Assembly: GCA_945859605.1 (NCBI GenBank)
Contig: OX243818.1
Coordinates: 36,207,773-36,271,772 of the forward strand
Source of the DNA: Lumbricus rubellus
Lineage: Eukaryota > Annelida > Clitellata > Crassiclitellata > Lumbricidae
DNA length: 64,000 nucleotides
Direction of reading: 5' to 3'
The notes beneath the pieces are model-generated. The model searched no databases. It worked only from the letters and a program-made list of their open reading frames with translations, and was not told where the DNA came from. Below are positions 21,663 through 32,900 of the stretch, piece after piece (position 1 is the first letter of the stretch; the number at the start of each line of letters is the position of its first letter). A program made the translations under genes and the position numbers.

Positions 21663-22299
21663 GGTATGCGGACTACTGATCAAAGATCAATTGATCAAGG
21701 GTCTACTGGTCAGAGGACTACTGATCAAGGGACTACTCATCAGAGGCAACTCATCAAGGTACTATTGATCACGATCGAATTAGGCGATACATCGGACATC
21801 GAACATCAAACGAATCATCTAACGAATCTTCTAACGAATCATCTAACCATTTCACACATCCTTTGCTGGGGTCCGATTTGTTTGTGAATAACTGTTTATT
21901 TAAACTGCCCACGCCCCCTACAATAATTTCCATAGGCCTAAATACTCGAAGCATAATTATGATCTAGTTTTTCGAGTTATACACCGTACGTAAATGTAGG
22001 TTTCTGTGTTTTACAACAGTCGTAATTTTAGTAGCCTACTTGTACTAAAGTCGTTTGTTACCCAGTAATTTAAGTTGGTATAAAAACACTAAATAGGCCT
22101 AACTCAATTCCGGTATTGAATTTCGATATAGGCCTATTAAATTTGTCTTTCATTAAATGGTTTATGTTCGGTGTTTAACCAAACAGACTGTGACCAATAG
22201 TAGCTTGATGAGTTGTCTCTGATGAGTAGTCCCTTGATCAGTAGTCCTCTGACCAGTAGACCCTAGATCAATTGGCCTTTGATCAGTAGTCCTAGAACC
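21663..22299. mobile_element. TU-like foldback element 4, GGACTACTGATCAAG units
   Basis: Left arm of GACTACTGATCAAGG-type 15-16-bp units, right arm the same inverted; ends GGTATGCGGAC and GTCCTAGAACC. The 9-bp CTTTACAAG flanks both ends exactly (21654-21662, 22300-22308). The centre has no gene. Confidence 0.9.
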
Positions 22300-22439
22300 C
22301 TTTACAAGAACACCTGACATACCTATTAAACAAAGCTAGACTATTCTTTGCTGGACGAACCCAAAGTTAAGTTATAGGCCTACGCTATAACTATGTTGTT
22401 GTAATTGTAATTTTGTAATAATTTTATTGTATGCCTAAT

Positions 22440-22790
22440 CGTACATTTATATAGCGCCCCTTCAAGAGAACTCCTCAGAGGCGCTCCTGACCTGACACCA
22501 AACCACAGTCAAAGAGAATGGTATTAAAACGCTTGCGGAAAAGGGGCAAAGAAAGACAAAGAAGTTCATTACGGAGACTAATAGGCAACTTATTCCAGAA
22601 AGACGGCCCGACCGACCACAGCAAAGCTTCTGTGGAAGATCGAGCCATTGGGACAAACAGGTCCATGCGTTGCAGAGCGAAGAAATCTAGGTGTACCGTC
22701 AAAAGCGCGCAGGACAAAAGCGTGCAGACAAATGCGCACAGACATTGCGCGCAACAAGAACAAACAGACAATTATTATTATCATCATCAT
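22440..22790 (-). mobile_element. LINE 3' end (CR1/L2-like) with RT C-terminus
   Basis: Minus frame (22475-22771) includes VGPSFWNKLPISLRNELL and FRKRFNTILF, then the tail GCGCTATATAAATGTACG. 5' truncated, with an ATTATTATTATCATCATCAT stretch at its right border. Confidence 0.7.
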
Positions 22791-22796
22791 CATTAA

Positions 22797-24681
22797 CCCT
22801 TAAACGACCAGCAGAAATTTCTTCACCTAGGGCCCGACGACCAGCGACTTTGGCGTATAGTGACTGTAGAGTAGACAATTTTGTGCTTGTGTTATCTCAG
22901 TCAATTCTTGACCTTCATGCGTAATGTAGACATCATTCTTTAGCATTTTATCTCCTCTTCCCATCTATTCGTCCAGAATTGGAGAAATAATTGTGGGGTA
23001 CTCATAACTGCCCCAAAATGTACCCCACCCCAACTTTTTTTAAATTTTTATGTTCAAGGCTATATATATAAATATTTTTAGTGACAACATGTGTAATGTG
23101 AACGTATAAAATGTGCAGAAATTAATACCAGACAAAACGCAAAAGAAAATTTGAAGATACTTTCATAAATGATGAAGATATAATTTTTTTAGTAATTAGA
23201 CCATAGTCAGTATCTGCGAAGAAAATAAGGAATATACGCGCAATATCAGCTAGATTATGCTTATGATATCTTATTCAGTTTTCCACAAAAAGACTTGATT
23301 TTAATATCAATATTTAGCATTTCATCTCCTCTTCAATACAATTTTCCAGAACTATGGGTAAACCCAGAAAATCTAACAAAAATTTGCAAGAATTGCTTGC
23401 CCGTCGCTAACGTTTCCATCCCACTTTTGCACTTTTGCAACACGTGCCGAAAGTCATCCGTGATCTCGTTTCAAAGTTGCACAAATGCGCTTTATTTTCC
23501 ATATCCGAAATAGCATATGATTTTTAATTGTCAGATTTATCAAACTGTTATCGTTTTTATCTAATTCTTCAAGAAAACAGTGGTCGTTTAACCCTTAAAC
23601 GACCACTGTGCACTAAAGTGTAGTAGGCGGGTGACGACCAGCGTGCAGTAAAGTGTACTAGGCATACAGCCGTTATAATGACGTCTACAGACCTATCAAA
23701 TGCGTTATATTTTTGGAACTTTACGTCATTTGGGCTAAGGTAATATAAATAAGCATAGATTTATGTGGAAGATATATTTAGAAAGGGAACCTAAATGCGT
23801 CTTTTGACCAATGAAAGTCGACATTTGAATCAACAAACCATTGCGGTGACTAAAATGGCCGCCCGTGCGGCAGAATAGATTCGTAAATAAACTCGCCGTT
23901 TTCTTGAAGAATTAGATAAAAATGATAACAGTTTTGATAAATCTGACATTTAAAAATCATATGCTATTTCGTGTATGGAAAATAAAGCGCATTTGTGCAA
24001 CTTTGAAATGAGGTCACGGATGACTTTCGGCACGTGTTGTCTAGCGCAAAAGTGGGATGGAAACGTTAGCGATGGGCAAGCAATTCTTTCAAATTCTTGT
24101 TAGATTTTCTTGGTTTACCCATAATTCTGGAACATTGTATTGAAGAGGAGATGAAATGCTAAAGATTGATATTAAAATCAAGTCCTTTTGTGGAAAACTG
24201 AATAAGATATCATAAGCATAATCTAGCTGATATTTCGCGTATATTCCTTATTTTCTTCGCCGATACTGACTATGGTCTAATTACTAAAAAATTTATATCT
24301 CCATCATTTATGAAAGTATCTTCAAAATTTCTTTTGCGTTTTGTCTGGTATTAATTTCTGCACATTTTATACGTTCACATCACACATGTTGTCACTAAAA
24401 ATATTTTTATATATAGCCTTGAACATAAAAATTTAAAAAAATTTGGGGTGGAGTACATTTTGGGGCAGTTATGAGTACCCCACAATTTTTTCTCTCCAAT
24501 TCTGGACGAATAGATGGGAAGAGGAGATAAAATGCTAAAGAATGATGTCTACATTATGCATGAAGGTCAAGAATTGACTAAGATAACATAAGTACAAAAT
24601 TGTCTACTGTACAGTCGCTATACGCCAAAATCGCTGGTCGTCGGGCCCTAGGTGAAAAAATTTCTGCTGGTCGTTTAAGGG
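22797..24681. mobile_element. TTAA-target DNA element with ~0.8-kb inverted arms
   Basis: Termini CCCTTAAACGACCAGC and its complement, with TTAA on both flanks (22793-22796, 24682-24685), as in piggyBac-type elements. The arms (about 22797-23590 and 23885-24681) are nearly perfect inverted copies. The loop starts with another CCCTTAAACGACCACTG end, so a related element may be nested there. Both arms hold the same 17-18-codon ORF beginning MGKPRKSNKNL. No transposase seen. Confidence 0.8.
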
Positions 24682-24689
24682 TTAAGGGT

Positions 24690-25600
24690 TAACCTTGGCA
24701 CAATGGTCCTGGGCACGACGTTAAACTGCATCCATCCTAAGCCCGGACAAAGGAGAAAGGTTTGCCAGATGGGTGGCGATACACTGGCAGTGAAAGACCA
24801 AGACGATTGAAATCCGCAAAAACCACGACACAAGTGACATAGCGACCCAGATGCTTCAAGGTGTCATGATGTGGAGCAGACATGCACACATTGCACAGGC
24901 CGGTCAGGACAGACCGGTGGAGAGAGTCGAAGGAGAGCATGGGACACATGCGGGCATTGTCCCAGGTTGTCCTTCAGGCCTCTCTCCCAATATTCTCTTC
25001 AATCAGACAAGGTGGTCTAGCTGCTCCAAGATGTTAATGGTATGGAGCAGATCTGCTGACCGGACTGGTTGAGGCTGGGCAGCATGACGCGAGACAGACT
25101 CAGACAGAGAGTGGCGTCGGACTCTTACGGGCATTGAGCCCAATGATATTGATGATGATGATGATGATGATGACAATGTCCTTAGGAGTCCGACGCCACT
25201 CTCTGTCTGAGTCTGTCTCGCGCCATGTTGCCCAGCTTCAACCGGTCCAGTCAGCAGTTCAGCTCCATATGATACCATTAACTCTTGAAGCAGCTAGACC
25301 ACCCTGTCTGATTGAAGAGAATATTGGGAAAGAGGCATGAAGGACAACGTGGGTCAATGCCCGTATGTGTAATAGTTCAATCAAAGTATGAAAACATGGT
25401 GCAAAGACAGTCAAACACAGCCGAAACTAAACGTTGCCTCTCAAAACGTCCAATTGACGTCCAATGTCATGAAGGACAACGTGGGTCAATGCCCGTATGT
25501 GTTCCACGTTCTCTCCTCCGACTCTCTCCACCGGTCTCTTTTTTATAATAATCGACATATTTCAAGCCGCCCTAATAGTTCAATCAAAGTATGAAAACAT
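24690..25600. repeat. Cluster of direct and inverted short repeats
   Basis: GAAGGACAACGTGGGTCAATGCCCG occurs near 25337 and 25469 (first 20 bp GAAGGACAACGTGGGTCAAT), and AATAGTTCAATCAAAGTATG near 25370 and 25576. A strong hairpin lies at 25088-25222. ORFs here overlap on both strands because of the symmetry and are not supported. Confidence 0.55.
25088..25222. repeat. Hairpin with perfect 36-bp arms
   Basis: The arm starting CGCGAGACAGACTCAGACAG and its exact complement enclose a GATGATGATGATGATGATGA loop. Confidence 0.85.
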
Positions 25601-25860
25601 GGTGTAAAGACAGTCAAACACAGCCGAAACTAAACGTTTCCTCTCAAAACGTCCAATTATTGTCATAAAAACTGGAAAAGTACAGATATTTTTTAGATAT
25701 TCCTCTAAAATTTGGGGGCATTGGAACCTTTCTTTTTCATCTCCTTTTTTGTATTCTTTCGTCGTTGCTCTGCCTGTTAGCCGTAGTAAAGATGTCATAA
25801 AGCAAATGTTATCTTATGATAATGATTTTATGTCTTTAAATTATTGAATTACTTATGCAG

Positions 25861-26247
25861 ATCTTGAACTGAAGTCAACCAAAGGCATAAATTTAATGAC
25901 GGCAAGAACGGATATGATCAGCAACGAGGAGACAAGAATATCCTGCATTCCATCTCTCAATGATCGCTGTTCAAGTCCTTCAGTTGTCTTCACTCACTAC
26001 CCATACAGTGGAAGTCCCGTTGTGCGGATGCGTATTTTAAGAACCTATTGGACATCACAGGGCAAGATCGTCTCAAGCACCAACATTTCCGATACTTCGT
26101 CTTACGTGATGATTAAAGCTCTCAGAGACGGCGTTATTCCTCGCCATACGTGCACCGTCGTTTTTGATTTCTCTTCCACCATTTTTTTACTAAGTGCTAA
26201 GTCTCCCATAGAAATATCTTTCAGCACCGAACCCATTGATGTTTTAT
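25861..26247 (+). CDS. CUB-Ig receptor: exon for Ig-like domain 2
   Basis: Acceptor ACTTATGCAG ends at 25860; donor GTAAGT begins at 26248; phase 1 both sides. The encoded 129 residues contain ETRISCIPSL (first Ig cysteine), TYWTSQGK and PRHTCTVVFDFSS (second Ig cysteine), plus an extra DRC cysteine, and a NIS sequon. It fits a C1/C2-like Ig domain with weak conservation. It follows Ig1 directly in the joined frame. Confidence 0.75.
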
Positions 26248-27109
26248 GTAAGTACTGCAGGCTACGTCATCGTTTGTTCAAATTCAGACATAATAATATA
26301 CCTGGCCAACCAGGGTTAGCCAACTATTTAAAGACTGAGACTGAACTTCACGAAAACGTTAATCACAGACTGCAAAGGCAGTTAATGGCGACGCCGCATA
26401 GCCGTTGAAAATGAGAAATTCAAGTTTACATTAATTTTTAGGCCTATACAATTTTATTCGATATCATATTGTGATTTGTCGTGAAATAATATTAAGCTTA
26501 TAGCAAGTTATTGCAAGCAATGTTATTGCAAGCAAATTTGATAAATTGTAGGCTAAAATAAAGTATAGGCCTGGTCCAATGCTGTATGGATCCTCATATA
26601 GAAATAGGAGTAATTTTATCGCTTGCTGTCTCACCAACTGCTCACTGCTTATTTACCATTTGTTCATGGGTTATCCATGGGTCGACCATCGCTGCGCTTT
26701 CGTCTGTGAAGACATGCAGATGCTGCAATTGCGCATTTCAGCACGAGCTCATCGTTCTTGGCATAATAATTATATTAAACCGTCCTGCAGGATATACGGA
26801 GGTGCAGATCTATGCAGCATCAGATCATCATTTTTTTATTAGCAACAATAAAGATCAAACTATCAAAGAAGGAAAATTTAAAGGTTAGATAGGCCTACGG
26901 ATTGACTGAAAGAAGAGATAACAAGCCAAACGTTTGAGCTGGAATAAAAACAGGTTTGCTATGCTTGAAAACTGTAGGCCTAACTATGAAAAAGATAGGG
27001 GAACAAATACTCATCATGTAGGCAGAATGGCAGACGTGGAGCAACACAGTCAGGGATGTTGGGGAAACTCTGGGTTTCAGAAGAGGGGGTAAGAGAAAAC
27101 CGTTGATCT

Positions 27110-27845
27110 CCAAAGAGACTTGGACTACAGTAGATGAAATGAGAATATTAAAAAAATGGACACGAAATCACACAAGAAACTATCAAGAAAGAAGGAAAAA
27201 CTGTATCCTATAGAGAACTGAATAATGAAGTAAAAAAGAGATGCAGGGAGAATAAGAACGAGTATCTGTTGGATAAAGCAAGGGAGGCTGAGGAGGCAGG
27301 AAAAAAGAAAATTCGAAAAGCTGTTCGCGATTACCAAAGAATAGGCCTAAGCTGGAAACACGCATCAAATAAAAAGACGGGAACACGCAGGTATCGTCTC
27401 TTTCAATATTAAAATAAGTCGTGGACAGGCGTCAAGGACGCATGAAGAACAGGCCGAATGCTAGAAGGAACACTTCGAGAAAATTCTCAATTGCTCTGAA
27501 CCAACAATTGCGTTTAGAAATTCTGATATATAAAGGGAAGAAGAGGATGAGCTGGAAATTGATTTGGATGCCATCAGCGCCGGAGAGGTAAAGAAGGCTA
27601 TCAAAAAAAATTTAAATGAAAAGGCTGCAGGAAATTGGGATGATGGAAAATAATGCTGATATGCCGAAGTATAAAGGTGAAACGATTAATTATAATTTAT
27701 TGAACAGCTGACGAAGTTATTCAACAGCATATGGAGGGTAGACAGAGTACCAGAGGTCTGGAGAGAGGGTATCATCATCCCAATTCCCAACAATGGAGAC
27801 TTGAGGGATTGCAACAACTGGAAAGGCATTACCTTATTGTGAGAA
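27110..27845 (+). pseudogene. RTE-like LINE remnant
   Basis: Decayed frames on the + strand hold ELNNEVKKRCRENKNEYLLD, then GEVKKAIKKNLNEKAAG, then NSIWRVDRVPEVWREGIIIP followed by NWKGITLL, the linker and first RT motifs. Stops and frameshifts break it, and the catalytic YADD part is absent. Confidence 0.6.
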
Positions 27846-28024
27846 CCAGGGAAGTTTTCATTGCTACGGTGATATTGAATCGTGCGCGATCTGCCATAGA
27901 TGCGTGCGTTTAGGTGGAGAATTGGAAAGTGGACGATCCGGTGAATCGGGTAAAATTTTCTATATATAAGATACCTTAGTCTCGAATGGAAAACCTGATT
28001 AGTGGTGGATAGAGGACCCTGAGC

Positions 28025-28365
28025 ACAATGGCGGATCCAGAACTCTTCCAAGGTGGATCAAAATCTTAGACCTTGGGACACGGGAAAAATTTGTTGTCGT
28101 TGGTCGCCAAGTTGATGTCCATCGGTCTTTGGCTGACGAAAGTACTTTTCATCCGCCAAAAAAGTTGATGACCTTTTTTCTAGTCCTCCAGTTGGAAAAC
28201 CCAATGGGGTCCACGTCCCATGCAATTTTCTGAATGGGGGGCCAATATGCCGTGACACCCGTATTCGTATTGCTAATTTCAAACCGAATGGGGGGCCACG
28301 TCCAATGGAAATTTTAAATGGGGGGGGGGCATGGCCGGATTGGCCCCTGGATCCGCTCCTGCCTG
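28025..28365. mobile_element. DNA element fragment with GGCGGATCCAG ends
   Basis: TGGCGGATCCAGAAC on the left and CCTGGATCCGCTCCTG on the right are inverted. The internal AAAGTTGATGACCTTTTTT also occurs in the hAT element at 43370-44335. Confidence 0.45.
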
Positions 28366-28675
28366 GGCATGGTGATGGTGAGTGACCAAAAAGGATTACG
28401 GAGCGAGAAAAATGATGAAGAAGCGGAACAGTGTTATCTTTGACTTTGTGCAGTAGAACTCACTTGTTTAGATCCTCAAGAGAGTGATAATTTCTTCGTG
28501 TTTTTGAACTAGGCCTAAGTTTACAAAATCTGCCAAAAGACATGTAGACTATTTTGATCCGTAAATTTCGACGATGGAAGTCAGCTTGTCGTGCATTAAA
28601 GATCCGTTGAATTGTCTGCTCTAATTCAGATTTAGGCATACTTGATTTATAAACAATTCAAACGATTTCTTCCAG

Positions 28676-28921
28676 ACTGGCCAACTGAAGATAACATGAC
28701 AATCATTGGTGACAACATCGGTCATGTCAGGATTCCAGCTCTGTTGTATTGTAACGTTGCTGCCAATCCCCCGGCTACTTATACGTGGATAGATGAAAGC
28801 AACGGTAACATAACCAACGGACCAACTCTCACCGTTTATCATGGTGGCAAATATATATGCAACGCGTCGAATACCATTAGAGGACAGCATTATCAAGTAT
28901 CAAAGTCCGTCAATTTGGAGG
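28676..28921 (+). CDS. CUB-Ig receptor: exon for Ig-like domain 3
   Basis: Acceptor ATTTCTTCCAG ends at 28675; donor GTAAGT begins at 28922; phase 1 both sides. The clearest Ig domain of the gene: ALLYCNVAANPPATYTWIDE (cysteine, NPPATYTW) and LTVYHGGKYICNASN (GGKYIC with second cysteine). Sequons NMT, NIT and NAS are present. I-set/C2-like domains of this kind usually sit next to the membrane, which agrees with the transmembrane exon being next in phase. Confidence 0.85.
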
Positions 28922-29879
28922 GTAAGTATAACGTATTTGGCCTCCTTGTGCCCATAGGCGCAACTTTCTAGTGTGACGGTGGTGTCCGGTCACCGTGCAC
29001 TACTTTTAAAAGATTAGGCTGTTGCACCTAATAAATACTCTGCCACCTCTGATCCATTGGTAACCACTGGGACGAGCTTTTCGGTCCGTCAAAGACATAT
29101 ATATATCTTTTAAACATGAAAGCATTCGGTTGTCTAGCGTATGATCTATTCACGCATAGTTAAAATCGCATTGGCGACAGAGCTTATAGAGGCTTCCACA
29201 AGGTGTTCGGTGTAAACACTACCGGGTACCTTCCAGACAGACACCTTACTTATATTATGTTTGGTTTCAAAATAATTAGGTAGCCTAAAATCGTTAACTT
29301 TGGTGTAGTCTGGATTTGACACTACGAAATCAAGTTTCTATATGATGAGTATCAAACAAATTCGTTGTGAAAAATGTTAACATGTAGGCCCAGGTTTTTT
29401 TATTAGTTTACTGCTCAAATTTGCTGGTGACCTACAGTGGCGGATAAAGCATACTGAATTAATATAGTTATGGGTAAGGCATAGTGGAAAGCAAGAAGCG
29501 AGAGCGCAAAAACGGCATAAAACTTAGGGATAGGTTAAAACGTCCGAGTCAGGGAAATACCAGTAGTCCAGGCAATCTAGCTCAAATATGTGATGAACCT
29601 GGGCAAAATTGCAACACAAGCTTTTAAGACGGTTTCCTTCTCAGAATTTCCTGCTGAATAACATATCCAAAATCGGCAAAAATCCGACCATGGGGTCACC
29701 CCCCAAACAGGGGTTCAAAATATAATGGGTTTCGTGCTTTTTTTACATTGAATATTGGGCTGCTAGTACAGCGGCCTGGTTAAAAATTGTTCACTTTGTG
29801 ATACAAGCATAAAATTTGGTACATTCTACGAACATGTCATAAGAAAAAGATCTGGCTATAGGGCCATTGTATTTTTGAT

Positions 29880-30360
29880 CCCTGGCCCCAATGGCAGCCA
29901 TTTTTCAAAATGGCCCCTGGTTTACTAACAGATCTTAAATTATCTCAGCATTCAGTACACTTAGAATCAACATCTTGGTGTCCACACATACATAGTTAGG
30001 GGCGGGGATTCCATCAGAGCCATTGCAAATGTTCCCAAAGGCTTCAATGGCGGCCATTTTCCAAAATGGCCGATCGAATTTTGGAATGTTCAATATATCA
30101 GCTTCCAGTATACTTAGAATCGAGATCTTGGTGTCTAAAAATACATAATTATTGGCAAGGATTCCAACAGAGCCATTGCAAATGTTCTCAGAGGCTTCAA
30201 TGGCGGCCATTTTCCAAAATGGCCGACAAATTTTGGAATTTTCAATATATCAGCTTCCAGTACACCTATAGAAACGTCATCTTGGTGTCTAAACATACAT
30301 AGCTAGGGGCGAGGATTCCAACAGAACCCTTGCAAATGTTCCCCCCACGGTTTCAATGGT
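29880..30360 (-). repeat. ~150-bp tandem repeats with CGGCCATTTT hairpin, left arm
   Basis: About three units in inverted orientation relative to 32430-32900, with GGCGGCCATTTTCCAAAATGGCC at each junction (first 20 bp GGCGGCCATTTTCCAAAATG). Confidence 0.8.
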
Positions 30361-30376
30361 CTAATTTTTAATATCT

Positions 30377-31040
30377 CTGCCATCAACAGTTATGACCTAC
30401 TTGTCCTGGATATCAGAGATCTGGCCGATCGAGCAGTCATAAACACCACGTGTAACCTCGATAAAACTGGACAAGAGCAGCACGAAACATTTGTCAAGGA
30501 ACGTCTTATTTATCATATGCGACCTGTCAATGATCCAACAAAAAGAAATAATTTCCCTCTCTTCAGTCGTCAACCTGTAAGGGACAAGTCACGAGCAAAA
30601 CGACATTTGTCATCTGTGAAGGACTGTTCACTATTCTCCAGGTTGTACAATTAACATTTCCGGTCAGACATGAGAAGGAGACCTGGACGGATTTTTTCTC
30701 ACGAGCCCACCATCACTCTCGAATTATGGGCTACGTATGGCTATGTACTAAGTCAGACATTGCGAGTTGCCTAAAAAAACTGATTCCAACTTCGAAAAAT
30801 GAGGCCACACCATATTATATCCAACCAGGCCATTCACTGGATGTTCCAATTGTTGACGCTCTTATACTGGACGGAGCCGTCATAGTCAGCATACTGAATC
30901 CTGGCAATGTATGCACCTTTTCAAAGTATGCTTCCCATATTTTCCTGCCTTGCATCACAAGACAGCTAGAGCATGTGCCTAGAGTGCATGTTATATGGAA
31001 TGAATATGAGGGCGGCAGCTTGAAGACATACAGCAGCTGA
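30377..31040 (+). pseudogene. CXC-element protein, N-terminal and middle part (copy 2)
   Basis: A + frame reads HETFVKERLIYHMRPVNDPT and RNNFPLFSRQPVRDKSRAKR to a stop near 30653. A second frame (30726-31040) holds LDGAVIVSILNPGNVCTFSK and FLPCITRQLEHVPRVHVIWN. These are consecutive blocks of a multicopy invertebrate protein that ends in the CXC motif. The copy is broken by stops and by an internal deletion after 31040, where the next block (31195 on) is already the C-terminal third. Confidence 0.65.
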
Positions 31041-31194
31041 GCATTGATGAGCTGCAGTGGGTTGGCTTTGCCTCAGACAAAATACTTCACATCCAGCGGA
31101 TGTGAGACAGTATCATCCTCTGATGGCCGCTGAAAAGGACTGTCTGGGACATTTGGAAGACATTCAGCAAATTCACCTCGCCTTCTGCACGTTA

Positions 31195-32063
31195 GCTCTG
31201 TTTATGATCAGCTCGACGTAATTGAGCGTTTGGTGGTTCTGCTGTACAACTGTGCCAGTTTGTGGTGAGGAGAAGGTGAACGAGGCAAGGAATCAACTGT
31301 TTGGGCAGAAAGACATACCTATGATGACTTTCCACCAACTCAAACTGCTCTGGTGGAACACACAGACAGAGAGAGAGCTGCCTACCAAATAGGTCATGTT
31401 TTGGCACAGCTGCTCATCTTCTGTCTTTTCTCTCCTCCGTCTGGTCGCGCAGACGATGAGTCCTTTACATGACGTCTCCACCCTGGGTGTAGTTATCATC
31501 CTTGTTCTCCTGCGTCCAGTCACGCCGACGATGAGTCCTTTACATGACGTTAATCGTCATATAAAAGTTTCTTAGTCCTTTTACCAGGCGGTGACCATTT
31601 CTCTCCTGGTAGGGTAAGGAGGCCGTTGGGTCCTATCTGGCCTCTTCCGCTCTAAGGTGTCCTTTCAGCACCTGCCTCCTGCTTTGGAGAGCTGTTTCAG
31701 GGTTCTTGGTGAGCCTGTCCACTTCGCGTGACGCCGTAGAAGGTTCTTCGGCCGAGGACTTCTCCCCGATGGCATAGCCTAGCCAAGCATTCCCCTACTT
31801 GGCTGTTCACCCTTCCACCGCTCTGAGGTGCAGGTCGGTGCTCATAGCTGATCCTAAACTACCATGTCTTGGTCAATGGGAGTAGCTGCAAACGAATGAA
31901 GGTGGCTGGGAAGGGAAGTGGACAACACTTCCCGAAGCGTCTTGTGCCTGTCGTGAACTGCTTAGACATGGCGGTGAGAAAGGCTGGACAGTGCAAATGT
32001 GTTAAAGTTTCTCTACAGTGTACTGGTCTCTGTCTCTGTAGAGGCCTATGCGACCGTGAATGA
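31195..32063 (+). pseudogene. CXC-element protein, C-terminal part (copy 2), split by an insertion
   Basis: VIERLVVLLYNCA and KVNEARNQLFGQKDI precede the interruption at 31411-31838. The frame then resumes and ends QCKCVKVSLQCTGLCLCRGL and CDRE at 32063. Compared with copy 1 it has in-frame stops and lacks part of the RELLRCGCEKGC stretch (here a deletion near 31975). Confidence 0.65.
31411..31838. mobile_element. ~430-bp insertion with internal GACGATGAGTCC duplication
   Basis: Absent from copy 1 of the CXC element at the matching point (16250); TGCTCAT flanks both sides. It contains GACGATGAGTCCTTTACATG twice, about 70 bp apart. No ORF; possibly a SINE or a truncated retroelement. Confidence 0.55.
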
Positions 32064-32429
32064 CATGGATGACGTTGTATAATTCTGTGATCAATACTTT
32101 ATCTGGATAAAGGTTCCCAAATATCGATTTATATATGTCACGATACACATTTACGAGAACATCAATAATATCTTGAATTGCATATAGTCCAAAGCTTGTT
32201 TTATTGCCTAATGAACATGAACACAATCAGAAGTTTCAGAAATAGCATGATGAAACAAATAGCTTGGATTATACTATATTTATACTTGACGCACCATGGG
32301 CCCATAACAGCTAATTTTCAAATAAGCAAACGATTTCTACTTTACCGCATCATTGACGTCCTTGGCTGCAAATCTTGTGAACAGAAACGTTTGTATTTAA
32401 TTTCCCTGGAATCCTGGCCTATACTTATG

Positions 32430-32900
32430 TTCGTTTAGACCCCATAATGACGATTCTATGTGTACCGGAAGCTGAGATATTGAAAATTTCGAATTATGGT
32501 CGGCCATTTTGAAAAATGGCCGCCATTGAAGCCGTTGGGAACAGTTACAAGGGCACTGCTGGAATACGCGCCCCTAACTATGTATGTTTAGACACCAAGA
32601 TGAGGTTTCTAGGTGTATTGGAAGCTGATATATTGAAAATTCAGAATTACGGTCCGCCATTTTGAAAAATGGCCGCCATGGACGCCTTTGGGAACATTTG
32701 CAATGGCTCTGATGGAATCCTCGCACCTAAGTATGCATGTTTAGACACCAAGATGTTGATTCTAAGTGTACTGGATGCTGAGTTAATTTAAAATCTGTAA
32801 ACCGGGGGCCATTTTGAAAAATGGCTGCCATTGGGGCCAGGGGTCAAAAATACAATGGCCCTATAGCCAGATCTTTTTCTTATGACATGTTCGTAGAATG
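32430..32900 (+). repeat. ~150-bp tandem repeats with CGGCCATTTT hairpin, right arm
   Basis: Three units carrying GGCCATTTTGAAAAATGGCC, direct with respect to the array at 16690. Confidence 0.8.

Noticed and set aside
22518..22796. Basic + ORF of 92 codons
   Set aside because: The minus strand encodes a LINE RT C-terminus with the WNKLP motif, so the + frame is a shadow.
28560..28675. Possible start of a separate Ig gene at 28642
   Set aside because: The ATT start assigned to that frame lies upstream of a good acceptor at 28675; the phase fits the receptor exon chain, so it was treated as an internal exon.
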